The notes below the pieces were generated by a model. It had not been told where the DNA came from. It made no database searches and saw only the letters and a list, made by a program, of their open reading frames with translations. A program made the position numbers and the translations under genes. A DNA stretch of 38,729 nt. Origin: an uncultured Acetatifactor sp. Its GTDB lineage: Bacteria; Bacillota; Clostridia; Lachnospirales; Lachnospiraceae. Positions 22,989 through 32,202 of the stretch are shown here, one piece after another. Within the stretch, counting starts at the first letter, position 1, and each line of letters starts with the position of its first letter. The stretch is from contig CAJTVB010000001.1 of NCBI GenBank assembly GCA_910579755.1, positions 1 through 38,729 of the forward strand, given 5' to 3'.

Positions 22989-24377
22989 ATGGAAAAGACA
23001 ATGGAAAAGATCGTAGCGCTGGCAAAGGCCAGAGGGTTCGTGTATCCCGGCTCGGAGATCTATGGGGGCCTGGCAAACACCTGGGATTACGGCAATCTGG
23101 GTGTGGAGCTGAAAAACAATGTGAAAAAGGCCTGGTGGCAGAAATTCATACAGGAGAATCCTTATAATGTGGGCGTGGACTGCGCTATTTTGATGAATCC
23201 TCAGACCTGGGTAGCAAGCGGCCATCTGGGCGGCTTCTCCGATCCTCTCATGGATTGCCGGCAGTGTCATGAGCGTTTTCGGGCCGACAAGCTGATCGAG
23301 GATTACTGCCAGGAGAAGGGAATTGCCCTGGAGGAAAGCATCGACGGCTGGTCTCAGGAGCGGATGAAGGCCTTTGTGGAGGAGCATCAGATCCCCTGTC
23401 CTTCCTGCGGTAAGCATGATTATACGGATATCCGGCAGTTTAATCTGATGTTCAAGACCTTCCAGGGTGTGACGGAGGATGCCAAAAATACCGTGTATCT
23501 CCGGCCCGAGACGGCTCAGGGTATATTTGTGAACTTTAAGAATGTGCAGAGGACTTCCCGGAAGAAGATTCCTTTCGGCATCGGGCAGATCGGTAAATCC
23601 TTCCGGAACGAGATCACTCCCGGAAACTTCACCTTCCGCACAAGGGAATTTGAACAGATGGAGCTGGAATTCTTCTGTGAGCCCGGCACGGATCTGGAAT
23701 GGTTCCAGTATTGGAGAGGCTTCTGCCGGGACTGGCTGCTGTCTCTGGGAATGAAGGAGGAGGAAATGCGGCTTCGGGACCACAGTCCCGAGGAGCTGTG
23801 CTTTTACAGCAAAGGGACTACGGATATTGAATTCCTGTTCCCCTTCGGATGGGGCGAGCTGTGGGGCATTGCCGACAGAACCGACTACGATCTGTCCCAG
23901 CATGCGAATACCTCCGGTGAGGATATGAGCTACTTTGACGACGAGAAGAAGGAGAAGTACATACCCTATGTGATCGAGCCTTCTCTGGGCGCAGACAGGG
24001 TGGTTCTGGCATTCCTGTGCGCAGCCTATGACGAGGAAGAGCTGGAGGGCGGAGACATGCGGACGGTGCTTCGTTTCCATCCGGCACTGGCTCCTGTGAA
24101 GATCGGTGTGCTGCCTCTTTCCAAGAAGCTGAATCAGGGGGCGGAGAAGGTGTATCAGTCACTGTCCCGGAAGTACAATTGTGAGTTTGACGAGAGAGGA
24201 AATATTGGAAAAAGGTACCGCCGACAGGATGAGATCGGTACTCCCTTCTGTGTTACCTATGATTTTGATTCGGAGACCGACGGGTGTGTTACTGTCCGGT
24301 TCCGGGATTCCATGGAGCAGGAAAGGGTGGCCATCGCAGACTTGGATGCCTATTTTGCAGATAGGTTTACATTTTAA
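22989..24377 (+). CDS. glyQS: Glycyl-tRNA synthetase (single-chain, dimeric type)
   Basis: A 462-residue class II synthetase of the alpha2 type found in many Gram-positives, archaea and eukaryotes. It is not the alpha2beta2 GlyQ/GlyS enzyme. Signatures: GFVYPGSEIYGGLANTWDYG at the N-terminus, FRNEITPGNFTFRTREFEQM as motif 2, GADRVVLAFL as motif 3, and a C-terminal anticodon-binding domain (PVKIGVLPLSKK ... EIGTPFCVTYDFDS). Two CxxC pairs (CRQC and CPSC) can form a zinc site. It is closed by a strong terminator. No T-box is seen before it. Confidence 0.96.
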   Translation: MEKTMEKIVALAKARGFVYPGSEIYGGLANTWDYGNLGVELKNNVKKAWWQKFIQENPYNVGVDCAILMNPQTWVASGHLGGFSDPLMDCRQCHERFRADKLIEDYCQEKGIALEESIDGWSQERMKAFVEEHQIPCPSCGKHDYTDIRQFNLMFKTFQGVTEDAKNTVYLRPETAQGIFVNFKNVQRTSRKKIPFGIGQIGKSFRNEITPGNFTFRTREFEQMELEFFCEPGTDLEWFQYWRGFCRDWLLSLGMKEEEMRLRDHSPEELCFYSKGTTDIEFLFPFGWGELWGIADRTDYDLSQHANTSGEDMSYFDDEKKEKYIPYVIEPSLGADRVVLAFLCAAYDEEELEGGDMRTVLRFHPALAPVKIGVLPLSKKLNQGAEKVYQSLSRKYNCEFDERGNIGKRYRRQDEIGTPFCVTYDFDSETDGCVTVRFRDSMEQERVAIADLDAYFADRFTF

Positions 24378-24391
24378 CGATTTCACCGCCG

Positions 24392-24418
24392 GGGAGCAGA
24401 AGCCTTTCTGCTCCCTTT
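24392..24418 (+). terminator. Terminator of the glycyl-tRNA synthetase gene
   Basis: A perfect 10-bp stem GGGAGCAGAA/TTCTGCTCCC with a 4-base loop, followed by TTT. Confidence 0.75.
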
Positions 24419-24466
24419 GCCTACGCAGGGGAAAAATCCTGAAAAAGGAAACAGGGGAAAAGCAGT

Positions 24467-27442
24467 ATGAACGGTAGAGAAGCATTTCAGGTATTGGGGA
24501 TCGATGAGACAAAAGAAGAGCGGGTAATCAAAAATGCTTATCGGGAAAAACTGGCCGTGACCAACCCGGAGGATGACCCGGAAGGGTTTAAGCGCCTCAG
24601 AAACGCCTATGACACTGCCTGTCGTCTTGCCAGGCAGGAGGATAAAGAGGAAGAGCCGCCGAAGGACGAGACGCCCTCTGGTCTGTGGGTGGAGCGGGCG
24701 GCGGGCATTTACGGAAATATCCGAAGCAGGCAGGATCTGGAGGCCTGGAAGGAGCTGTTTAGGGACGAGTGCTTCCTTTCTCTGGAGGAAGAGGAAAACT
24801 GCCGGATGAAACTGCTGCGGTTTTTGATGGACCATTTTCGTCTGCCGGACGCCGTATGGACCCTGCTGAACCGGAAGCTGTCCATCGTGGAGGATGCGGC
24901 GGCGCTGCGGGAGCGCTTTCCTGCAGATTTTGTGCGATATCTCATCAACAAATGTGAGCGGGGCGAGGACGTGGAGTTCGACCAGTTTCAGGGAGCGGAG
25001 GACGCGGACTACGACTTGTTTCTGCAGTATTACGACCGGTGCTGGCAGGCGCTGCAGGAGGGCAGCCTGGAGCAGGCAAAGCAGAATATTACGGATGCGG
25101 ATGCACTGGGAATCCGCCATCCGGTTATGGAAATCTGCCGGGCTGAGCTTTTGGCCAGGCAGGAACAGCCCGAGGAGGGCATTCGTCTGCTGGAGGAGCT
25201 TTGGGAAAGGTATCCCCGGGACGGGATGATCGGATACAACACTGCGGAAGCCTTGTGGCGTCAGGGGCCGGCAAAGGAAGACAGCAGGAGGAAGGCGGCG
25301 GAAATATATCGTCAGCTGAAGGAGGATAACGATACTCATTACATGGCCAACGTTCGCCTGACTGAATGGTATTATGATCAGAAGGAATACCGCCAGGCAA
25401 AAAAATGCGCGGAGAAGGTACTGGCGGCTGGAGGCGACGAAGCCTTTATGGCGCTGCTGGGAAAGGTGAATGCCCAAATCGAGAAGCAGCTGGAGGCGGA
25501 GTACCGTAAAGGGCAGAGCTGGGATCCGGCCCTGGAGCTGTGCTGGTGCTATCTTCAGGACGGTAAAATTTCCCGGGGAATCCGTCTTGCCCTGACCATT
25601 GAAAAACAGATTCCTCCCCAGCGGGAAGCCGAGTACAACGGGCTTCTGGCAAAGCTGTATGTGGAGGAGGCAGAGTATGAGACTGCAGTCACCATGAGCC
25701 GTCTCTGGGAGGAGGCCCTGGAGAAGAAGCTTGTGGGAGAGGAGGGCGAAGAGAAGGAGAAGGATCTGGACCGGCTCAAGCAGGCCCGGCTGATCCGGAT
25801 GCAGAGCTTTCATAATCTGGGTTTTCAGAACAAGACAGGCTTTGAAGACGCTGTCCGGGAGGGCGAGAGCGTTCTGGCGGGAAATGTTAAGGATATCGGA
25901 GTCCTGCTGGAGCTGGCTCAGATCTATACGGAAATGGGGGAATACGAAAAATGTGAGGAGCTGGCAAGAAAGCTGGTGGAGGATTACCAGATCTATGCTG
26001 CCTATGCCACCTCTCTGGAGGCCTACAGACGTCAGCTGAACGCTTCCGGCGTGGTGCGCACCGGCAGTCAGTGCATTCAGTATTTTCCCAATTTTGCCAA
26101 GGCCTATGAGTATGTGGCCAAGGTATATCTGGATTTGGAGCGTCCGGAGGATCTGGACAAGGTATTGTCGGATGCCGCTCAAAATAACGTAAAAAGCGCC
26201 GTGCTGGAGGCCTATGCGTATCAAAAGCAGAAAAAGCCCATGGAAGCCGGTCTATTGGACCGGAAGCTGAAAAAATTCCGGAAGGAATTCCGTGCCCACG
26301 TGGAAAAAGGAGAATTGGCTTTTTATGACCAGGGGCTTCCCATTTTGACGGAATACCTGTACAATTGTCCTGACAGCTATATGTTTGTGGAACGGGGAAT
26401 CTTTCACCGGGCGGCTCATCATTATCGGGAGGCCAGAGAGGATTTTGAGAAGGCTGCCGCCATGAGTCCGGCCAATCCCTATGCGCTCAACGGACTGAGC
26501 TTTGTGTGTAAATATACTGGAGATTTTGAAAAGGCGCTGTTTTTTATGAAGCGGGCCGTTTTATATATGGATGAAGATATGTCACCCGTTATTTATGCGG
26601 ATATGGGAAACCTATACAGCCTTCTGGGCGATTATGAAATGGCGCTGGCTTCTTACAGGCAATATGAAGCGCTGGCGGGAGAAAAGCGTCCGGCATGGTT
26701 TTACGACAATATGGCAGAGATTCAGGCGAAGCTGGGAAATACACAGGAGGCTCTTGCCCTGTATGAAAAGGCCTGTGAACAGGATAGATTTGCTTTTCTG
26801 GAAAAGTCTACGGCTCTGTATGCAGGAATAGGAATCAATGATGAAGCGCGACTGAAGACCTGGAAGAATACGTTGAGAAATTCCGGGGATCGGGGAAAGC
26901 GCAGTTCCCGGGAGGCCAGACTGGCATACCTGCGGGGAGCCGGCTGGGCGGGCCTTGAGACCGGATCCAAGCGCAAAAGTCTGTACCTTTTGACGAAAGC
27001 GCTGCGGTACTGTCAGGAGGAGGAGCTGGGAGGTGCACTGGGAGATTTGGTGTTTGCATGTATGCTGTGGCAGGAGGACAGGAAGGGAAAAAAATACGGG
27101 AAAAAGCTCAGAGACTGGCTGAGGAGAGAAAAATTCTCAGGTCGAAGCGCTTATTTCAACAGAGGGAAGGCATACCTTCAGCTGGAGTTTTTAGCCGCCT
27201 GCTACCTGGAGCCGGAGGATAAGCTGCAGGAAATTCTGGACCGGGAAAGAGACTGTGAGATCTGCCATTTCTGCACCTGCTGTGTCTGCAAGGAAATGGA
27301 GGGTGTGCGGATCGCTTACCTGCTGCGGACGGGCCGCCGGGAGGAAGCGGGGGAGCGGCTTAAGAGAAATCTTGAGCTGCAGCCCTGGGACGAATATATG
27401 CAGGCTGTAAAGCATGTGGCATTTCAGGATCAGCTGCAGTAA
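24467..27442 (+). CDS. J-like domain / TPR-repeat protein with cysteine cluster
   Basis: A 991-residue soluble protein. Residues about 1-60 have J-domain shape: EAFQVLGIDETKEERVIKNA, then YREKL...DDPEGFKRLRNAYD. The HPD tripeptide that activates Hsp70 is replaced by TNPED. Most of the rest is helical repeats of TPR type, clearest at about 660-790 (for example YALNGLSFVCKYTGDFEKAL, YADMGNLYSLLGDYEMALAS, NMAEIQAKLGNTQEALALYE). Near the C-terminus six cysteines fall within 12 residues (930-941, CEICHFCTCCVC), a likely metal site. An Hsp70 gene begins 21 bases later, so this is probably its client-binding partner. HscC in enterobacteria is likewise accompanied by J-like proteins DjlB/DjlC; the parallel is from memory. 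AGGGG precedes the start. Confidence 0.85.
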   Translation: MNGREAFQVLGIDETKEERVIKNAYREKLAVTNPEDDPEGFKRLRNAYDTACRLARQEDKEEEPPKDETPSGLWVERAAGIYGNIRSRQDLEAWKELFRDECFLSLEEEENCRMKLLRFLMDHFRLPDAVWTLLNRKLSIVEDAAALRERFPADFVRYLINKCERGEDVEFDQFQGAEDADYDLFLQYYDRCWQALQEGSLEQAKQNITDADALGIRHPVMEICRAELLARQEQPEEGIRLLEELWERYPRDGMIGYNTAEALWRQGPAKEDSRRKAAEIYRQLKEDNDTHYMANVRLTEWYYDQKEYRQAKKCAEKVLAAGGDEAFMALLGKVNAQIEKQLEAEYRKGQSWDPALELCWCYLQDGKISRGIRLALTIEKQIPPQREAEYNGLLAKLYVEEAEYETAVTMSRLWEEALEKKLVGEEGEEKEKDLDRLKQARLIRMQSFHNLGFQNKTGFEDAVREGESVLAGNVKDIGVLLELAQIYTEMGEYEKCEELARKLVEDYQIYAAYATSLEAYRRQLNASGVVRTGSQCIQYFPNFAKAYEYVAKVYLDLERPEDLDKVLSDAAQNNVKSAVLEAYAYQKQKKPMEAGLLDRKLKKFRKEFRAHVEKGELAFYDQGLPILTEYLYNCPDSYMFVERGIFHRAAHHYREAREDFEKAAAMSPANPYALNGLSFVCKYTGDFEKALFFMKRAVLYMDEDMSPVIYADMGNLYSLLGDYEMALASYRQYEALAGEKRPAWFYDNMAEIQAKLGNTQEALALYEKACEQDRFAFLEKSTALYAGIGINDEARLKTWKNTLRNSGDRGKRSSREARLAYLRGAGWAGLETGSKRKSLYLLTKALRYCQEEELGGALGDLVFACMLWQEDRKGKKYGKKLRDWLRREKFSGRSAYFNRGKAYLQLEFLAACYLEPEDKLQEILDRERDCEICHFCTCCVCKEMEGVRIAYLLRTGRREEAGERLKRNLELQPWDEYMQAVKHVAFQDQLQ

Positions 27443-27463
27443 AGCGGACAAAGGGGAAGATAA

Positions 27464-29149
27464 ATGATAGTAGGAATCGATTTGGGTACTACAAACAGCC
27501 TGGTGGCATATTTCGCGGATGGTCAGCCGAGGATCATACCCAACCGGCTGGGAAAAAATCTAACGCCTTCTGTGGTCAGCGTGGACCGGGAGGGAAATGT
27601 ATATGTAGGCGAGACTGCCAGAGAGCGCATGGGCCTGTATCCGGATTCCGTGGCCCAGACCTTTAAGCGCAGCATGGGCACGGAGCGGGATTACGTGCTC
27701 AGCGGAAGACATTTTAAGCCGGAGGAGCTTTCCAGCATGGTGCTGCGATTTCTGAAGGAGGACGCGGAAAGCTTTCTGGGTGAGGAAGTGACGGAAGCGG
27801 TGATCAGCGTGCCGGCCTATTTTGACGATAAAAGAAGAAAGGCCACGAAACGGGCCGGGGAGCTGGCAGGACTGAAGGTGGAAAGGATGGTATCCGAGCC
27901 CACAGCAGCGGCGGTGGCCTACGGACTTTATGATAAGACCCGGGACACCAGATTTTTGGTATTTGACCTGGGAGGAGGCACCTTTGACGTGTCTATCCTG
28001 GAGCTGTATCATAATATCCTGGAGGTCAGAGCCGTGGCGGGAGACAATTACCTGGGAGGAGAGGACTTTACCCAGGTGATGGCCAGGCTGTTTCTCCAGA
28101 AGGCCAAGCTCCAGCTCCAGGATCTGTCGGAAAAGGAGCAGGTAAGGCTTTATCGACAGGCGGAAAAGGCAAAGTGCGCCGTCAGCGGACAGAACAGGGT
28201 ATCCATGAGCTTTTTGTATAAGGAAGAGACACTGGAGAAGGAGATCTCCAGCAAGGAATATGAGGAGGCCTGCGAGGATCTGCTGATGAAGATCAGAGAG
28301 CCGGTGAAAAAGAGCCTGGCAGATGCGGGACTGAAGCTTTCGGATATTGATGAGGTGCTGCTGATCGGGGGAGCCACAAGACTTTCGGTGGTCAGGGATT
28401 TTCTGATCAGGCTGTTTCGTAAATTTCCGGATACCAAAATGAATCCCGATGAGGCGGTGGCTCTGGGCGCCGCAGTCCAGGCGGCCATGAAGGAGCGTCG
28501 GGAGGAAGTAAAGGAGGTCATCCTGACGGATGTGTGCTCCTTTACCCTGGGCACGGAGGTGGTGGTAGAGTATGAGGAAGGAAAGTTTGAGGACGGAAGG
28601 TTCTGTCCCATTATCGAGCGCAACACGGTGATTCCGGCCAGCCATACGGAGAGACTTTATACTGCCAGGGACGGTCAGGACAAGGTGCGCGTGCGGGTGC
28701 TTCAGGGGGAGAGCCGGTTTGCCAGAAACAATCTGTTTCTGGGAGAGCTGGAGATTCAGGTGCCTAAGGGCCCCAAAGGGCAGGAGTCCGTGGATGTAAC
28801 CTACACTTATGACATCAACTCACTGCTGGAGGTGGAGGTGACTGTGGTTTCCACAGGCGCCAGCCAGAAAATGATCATTAAGGGCGAGGACAGCCAGATG
28901 ACCGACGAAGAGGCGAAAAAGCGCATGGAAGAGCTGGCCTACCTGAAGATACAGCCCCGGGACTATGAGGAAAACAGGCTGGTGCTGACCCGGGCAGAGC
29001 GTATGTACGAGGAAGCGCTGGGAGACCGGCGCAGAAAGCTGGACCACTATATCACGCTCTTTGAGGCGGCTTTGAAAAAGGGAGACCAGAATCAGATTCT
29101 GGAAACCAGGAAGGCCCTGAACGAAGCGCTGGGAGAAGAGGATGAATGA
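27464..29149 (+). CDS. hscC: HscC-like short Hsp70 chaperone
   Basis: A 561-residue Hsp70. The ATPase motifs are complete: GIDLGTTNSLVAYF (phosphate 1), FDLGGGTFDVSILEL (phosphate 2), SEPTAAAVAYGL, and LIGGATRLSVV (adenosine). The substrate-binding part (about 360-480) keeps NTVIPASHTERLYTARDGQD and ends in a short helical lid. It is about 50-70 residues shorter than DnaK and has no long C-terminal tail, as in the HscC subgroup. The gene has AGGGGAAG before it and follows the J-like/TPR gene by 21 bases, so the two form an operon. No grpE, hrcA or CIRCE element is near, which argues against the main heat-shock DnaK. It then runs 35 bases before alaS. Confidence 0.88.
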   Translation: MIVGIDLGTTNSLVAYFADGQPRIIPNRLGKNLTPSVVSVDREGNVYVGETARERMGLYPDSVAQTFKRSMGTERDYVLSGRHFKPEELSSMVLRFLKEDAESFLGEEVTEAVISVPAYFDDKRRKATKRAGELAGLKVERMVSEPTAAAVAYGLYDKTRDTRFLVFDLGGGTFDVSILELYHNILEVRAVAGDNYLGGEDFTQVMARLFLQKAKLQLQDLSEKEQVRLYRQAEKAKCAVSGQNRVSMSFLYKEETLEKEISSKEYEEACEDLLMKIREPVKKSLADAGLKLSDIDEVLLIGGATRLSVVRDFLIRLFRKFPDTKMNPDEAVALGAAVQAAMKERREEVKEVILTDVCSFTLGTEVVVEYEEGKFEDGRFCPIIERNTVIPASHTERLYTARDGQDKVRVRVLQGESRFARNNLFLGELEIQVPKGPKGQESVDVTYTYDINSLLEVEVTVVSTGASQKMIIKGEDSQMTDEEAKKRMEELAYLKIQPRDYEENRLVLTRAERMYEEALGDRRRKLDHYITLFEAALKKGDQNQILETRKALNEALGEEDE

Positions 29150-29184
29150 GAATAAAAAATATTTTTTGATCGGAGGACAAAACC

Positions 29185-31839
29185 ATGAGACCAATCGGTG
29201 TAAATGAACTGAGAAGAATGTTCCTTGAGTTTTTTGAGGGGAAGGACCATCTGAAAATGAAAAGCTTTTCACTGGTGCCCCATAATGATAACAGTCTGTT
29301 GATCATTAATTCCGGTATGGCGCCCTTAAAGCCCTACTTTACCGGACAGGAGATTCCGCCCAGGCGCAGAGTGACCACCTGCCAGAAGTGCGTCAGAACC
29401 GGCGATATTGAGAATGTGGGAAAAACAGCCCGCCATCTGACTTTTTTTGAGATGCTGGGAAATTTTTCCTTTGGAGACTATTTTAAGCACGAGGCCATTG
29501 CCTGGAGCTGGGAGTTTCTGACCAAGGTGGTGGGCATGGATCCCGACAGACTGTACCCTTCCATCTATTGCGAGGATGACGAGGCTTTTGATATCTGGAC
29601 CAGGGAGGTGGGGGTTCCCGCCGAGAAAATCACTCGTTTTTACAGGGACGAAAACGGCGCCTGCGATAATTTCTGGGAGCATGGGGCAGGTCCCTGCGGC
29701 CCTTGTTCGGAAATCTATTATGACAGAGGTATCAAGTATGGCTGCGGCAGGCCGGACTGTAAGGTGGGCTGTGACTGTGACCGGTTTATGGAGGTATGGA
29801 ACAATGTGTTCACTCAGTTCGATAACGACGGCCACGGCAATTACACGGAGCTTGCCCAGAAGAATATCGACACGGGCATGGGCCTGGAGCGTCTGGCAGT
29901 GGTAGTTCAGGACGTGGACTCCGTGTTTGATATCGACACCATGAAGGCTGTCCGGGACCGGATCTGTGAGATTGCCGGGGTGGAGTACCGGAAGGATGAT
30001 GGAGCGGATGTATCCATTCGTCTGATCACTGACCATATCCGTTCCACCACCTTTATGATCAGCGACGGCATTATGCCCTCCAACGAGGGGAGGGGCTATG
30101 TGCTCCGCCGGCTGCTCCGGCGTGCGGCCAGGCACGGGAGACTTTTGGGGATTCAGGGCAAGTTTATGGCCCGCCTCAGCGAGACCGTCATCGACGAGTG
30201 CCGGGACGGCTATCCTGAGCTGGAAGAAAAGAAGGCGTTTATCCTGAATGTATTGACTCAGGAGGAAGACAAATTTGACAGGACCATCGATCAGGGCCTG
30301 AGCATTCTGGCCCAGCTGGAGGAAGAGCTTCGCGGGGCCGGCGCCACTCGGCTTTCCGGCGAGAATGTTTTCCGGCTTTATGATACCTTTGGCTTCCCGG
30401 TGGATCTGACGGAAGAGATTCTGGCGGAAAAGGGCTTTACCATCGATCAGGCGGGCTTTGACGCCTGCATGCAAAAGCAGAAGGAGAAGGCCCGCAAGGC
30501 CAGGAAGACCACCAACTATATGGGTGCGGATGTGACGGTGTACGAGTCCATCGATCCCGAAATTACCACGGAATTTGTTGGCTACGACAGGCTGGAGCAT
30601 GAGTCTCCCGTCACCGTGCTGACCACCGAGACCGAGCTGGTTTCTGCTCTCACGGACGGACAGACGGGAACCGTTATCGTGGAGGAGACTCCTTTTTACG
30701 CCACAATGGGAGGTCAGTGCGGAGATACTGGAGTGATCACCACGGCAGACGGAAGCTTTGAGGTGAAGGATACCGTTAAGCTTTTAGGAGGTAAGGTAGG
30801 CCATATCGGCACCGTTACCAGAGGCATGATCAAGGTGGGAGATAAGGCATCGCTTTCGGTGGACAAGGACAGAAGGGCTGCTGTCTGTAAAAACCACAGC
30901 GCCACGCATCTGCTTCAAAGGGCGCTCCGGGAGGTGCTGGGATCCCATGTGGAGCAGTCCGGCTCCTACGTGGACGGGGAGAGACTGCGCTTTGACTTCA
31001 GCCACTTTGCGCCCATGACAAAGGAAGAGCTGGAAAAGGTGGAAGCCATGGTCAACGAAAGGATCGGAGAAAATCTGCCGGTGGTGACACAGATCATGGA
31101 TATTGAGGAGGCCAAGAAGACGGGGGCAATGGCTCTGTTTGGCGAAAAATACGGCGAGAAGGTCAGAGTGGTCAAAATGGGAGATTTCTCCGTGGAGCTC
31201 TGCGGCGGCACCCATGTGGGAGGCACAGGGGTTATCGCTTCCTTTAAGATTTTGTCCGAGGGCGGCATTGCCGCCGGAGTTCGCAGGATTGAGGCGTTGA
31301 CCGGGAACGGGGTCACCGCGTATTACAGGGGGTTGGAAGAGACTCTGGAGGCGGCCAGCCGGACGTTGAAGGCCACTCCTGCCACATTGGTGGAGAAGTG
31401 CGGCCATTTGATGGCGGAATTGAAGTCCCTTTCCTCGGAGCTGGAATCCATGAAGAGCAAGGCCGCCAGGGAAGCTTTGGGCGACGTGATGGATCAGGTG
31501 CAGGAGATCGGAGGCGTAAAGCTTTTGGCGGCCAGCCCGGAGGGGGTTGACATGAACGGCCTTCGGGATCTGGGAGATCAGCTGAAGGAAAAGCTGGGAG
31601 AGGGAGTGGTGGTGCTTTTGTCCGCTCTGGACGGCAGGGTGAATATGATCGCCATGGCCACCGACGAAGCCGTCCGCAAAGGAGCTCATGCCGGAAATCT
31701 CATCAAGGGAATCGCCGCTCTGGTGGGCGGAGGCGGAGGCGGACGCCCCAATATGGCCCAGGCGGGAGGGAAAAAGCCCGAGGGTATTCCTGCCGCGGTA
31801 GCGGAGGCGGCAAAGCTTCTGGAGAGCCAGCTTGGATAA
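29185..31839 (+). CDS. alaS: Alanyl-tRNA synthetase
   Basis: An 884-residue class II synthetase. The aminoacylation core has INSGMAPLKPYFTGQE, TFFEMLGNFSFGDYF and GMGLERLAVV. A cysteine-rich insertion YGCGRPDCKVGCDCDRF is seen. The editing domain carries NHSATHLLQRALREVLG and CGGTHVGGTG, the HxxxH and CxxxH metal ligands that clear mischarged Ser/Gly. The C-terminal oligomerisation domain ends with a glycine-rich GGGGGGRPNMAQAGG, typical of DHHA1. GGAGG precedes the start by about 8 bases. An A6/T6 palindrome in the 35-base gap after hscC is too weak to terminate, so co-transcription with the chaperone genes is likely. Confidence 0.97.
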   Translation: MRPIGVNELRRMFLEFFEGKDHLKMKSFSLVPHNDNSLLIINSGMAPLKPYFTGQEIPPRRRVTTCQKCVRTGDIENVGKTARHLTFFEMLGNFSFGDYFKHEAIAWSWEFLTKVVGMDPDRLYPSIYCEDDEAFDIWTREVGVPAEKITRFYRDENGACDNFWEHGAGPCGPCSEIYYDRGIKYGCGRPDCKVGCDCDRFMEVWNNVFTQFDNDGHGNYTELAQKNIDTGMGLERLAVVVQDVDSVFDIDTMKAVRDRICEIAGVEYRKDDGADVSIRLITDHIRSTTFMISDGIMPSNEGRGYVLRRLLRRAARHGRLLGIQGKFMARLSETVIDECRDGYPELEEKKAFILNVLTQEEDKFDRTIDQGLSILAQLEEELRGAGATRLSGENVFRLYDTFGFPVDLTEEILAEKGFTIDQAGFDACMQKQKEKARKARKTTNYMGADVTVYESIDPEITTEFVGYDRLEHESPVTVLTTETELVSALTDGQTGTVIVEETPFYATMGGQCGDTGVITTADGSFEVKDTVKLLGGKVGHIGTVTRGMIKVGDKASLSVDKDRRAAVCKNHSATHLLQRALREVLGSHVEQSGSYVDGERLRFDFSHFAPMTKEELEKVEAMVNERIGENLPVVTQIMDIEEAKKTGAMALFGEKYGEKVRVVKMGDFSVELCGGTHVGGTGVIASFKILSEGGIAAGVRRIEALTGNGVTAYYRGLEETLEAASRTLKATPATLVEKCGHLMAELKSLSSELESMKSKAAREALGDVMDQVQEIGGVKLLAASPEGVDMNGLRDLGDQLKEKLGEGVVVLLSALDGRVNMIAMATDEAVRKGAHAGNLIKGIAALVGGGGGGRPNMAQAGGKKPEGIPAAVAEAAKLLESQLG

Positions 31840-31855
31840 AAAAACAAAAAAACTG

Positions 31856-31883
31856 TTGACTGCCGGGAGTTTTATGGTATAAT
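31856..31883 (+). promoter_or_regulatory. Strong promoter of rpsU
   Basis: TTGACT (31856-31861), 16-base spacer ending in TG-G, TATAAT (31878-31883). It is both near-consensus and extended -10. The leader to the start codon is about 80 bases. Confidence 0.85.
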
Positions 31884-31968
31884 AACTAGTGTGTATGGCT
31901 CCAGGCAATACATAATATTAACCCAATCAGTCATGATACTTGAGGGACTGAAGGGAGGTCGGGTAGAG

Positions 31969-32145
31969 ATGTCAAACGTAATCGTGAAGGAAAACGAGAC
32001 TCTGGACAGCGCACTGCGCCGTTTCAAGAGGAGCTGTGCGAAGGCTGGTATTCAGCAGGAGATTCGGAAGCGTGAGCATTACGAAAAGCCAAGCGTAAGA
32101 CGTAAGAAGAAGTCTGAGGCAGCCAGAAAACGGAAATATAACTAA
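31969..32145 (+). CDS. rpsU: 30S ribosomal protein S21
   Basis: A 58-residue highly basic protein of the small subunit. It reads MSNVIVKENETLDSALRRFK and then RSCAKAGIQQEIRKREHYEK, a full match to bS21, with a Lys/Arg-rich tail. GGGAGG lies 10 bases upstream. Upstream in-frame ATGs lie in the leader and are rejected. It has its own promoter and terminator. Confidence 0.97.
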   Translation: MSNVIVKENETLDSALRRFKRSCAKAGIQQEIRKREHYEKPSVRRKKKSEAARKRKYN

Positions 32146-32153
32146 TACGTAAA

Positions 32154-32182
32154 GACCCTCGGCCGATCTGACCGGGGGTTTT
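32154..32182 (+). terminator. Terminator of rpsU
   Basis: ACCCTCGG pairs with CCGGGGGT (one G-U), with a 9-base loop and TTTT at the 3' side. Confidence 0.8.
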
Positions 32183-32202
32183 GCAATAGCGGGGATTAAA
32201 AT

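Noticed and set aside
22842..24080. 412-residue minus-strand frame opposite glyQS
   Set aside because: Antisense to conserved class II synthetase motifs, no start signals.
24383..26224. 613-residue minus-strand open frame opposite the J-like/TPR gene
   Set aside because: No family signature and no ribosome binding site; it also runs through the terminator of the glycyl-tRNA synthetase gene.
27464..29149. Housekeeping DnaK
   Set aside because: Too short, no long lid tail, and no hrcA, grpE, dnaJ or CIRCE element next to it.
29150..29184. A6/T6 palindrome between hscC and alaS as a terminator
   Set aside because: Only A-T pairs and no loop; too weak to stop transcription.
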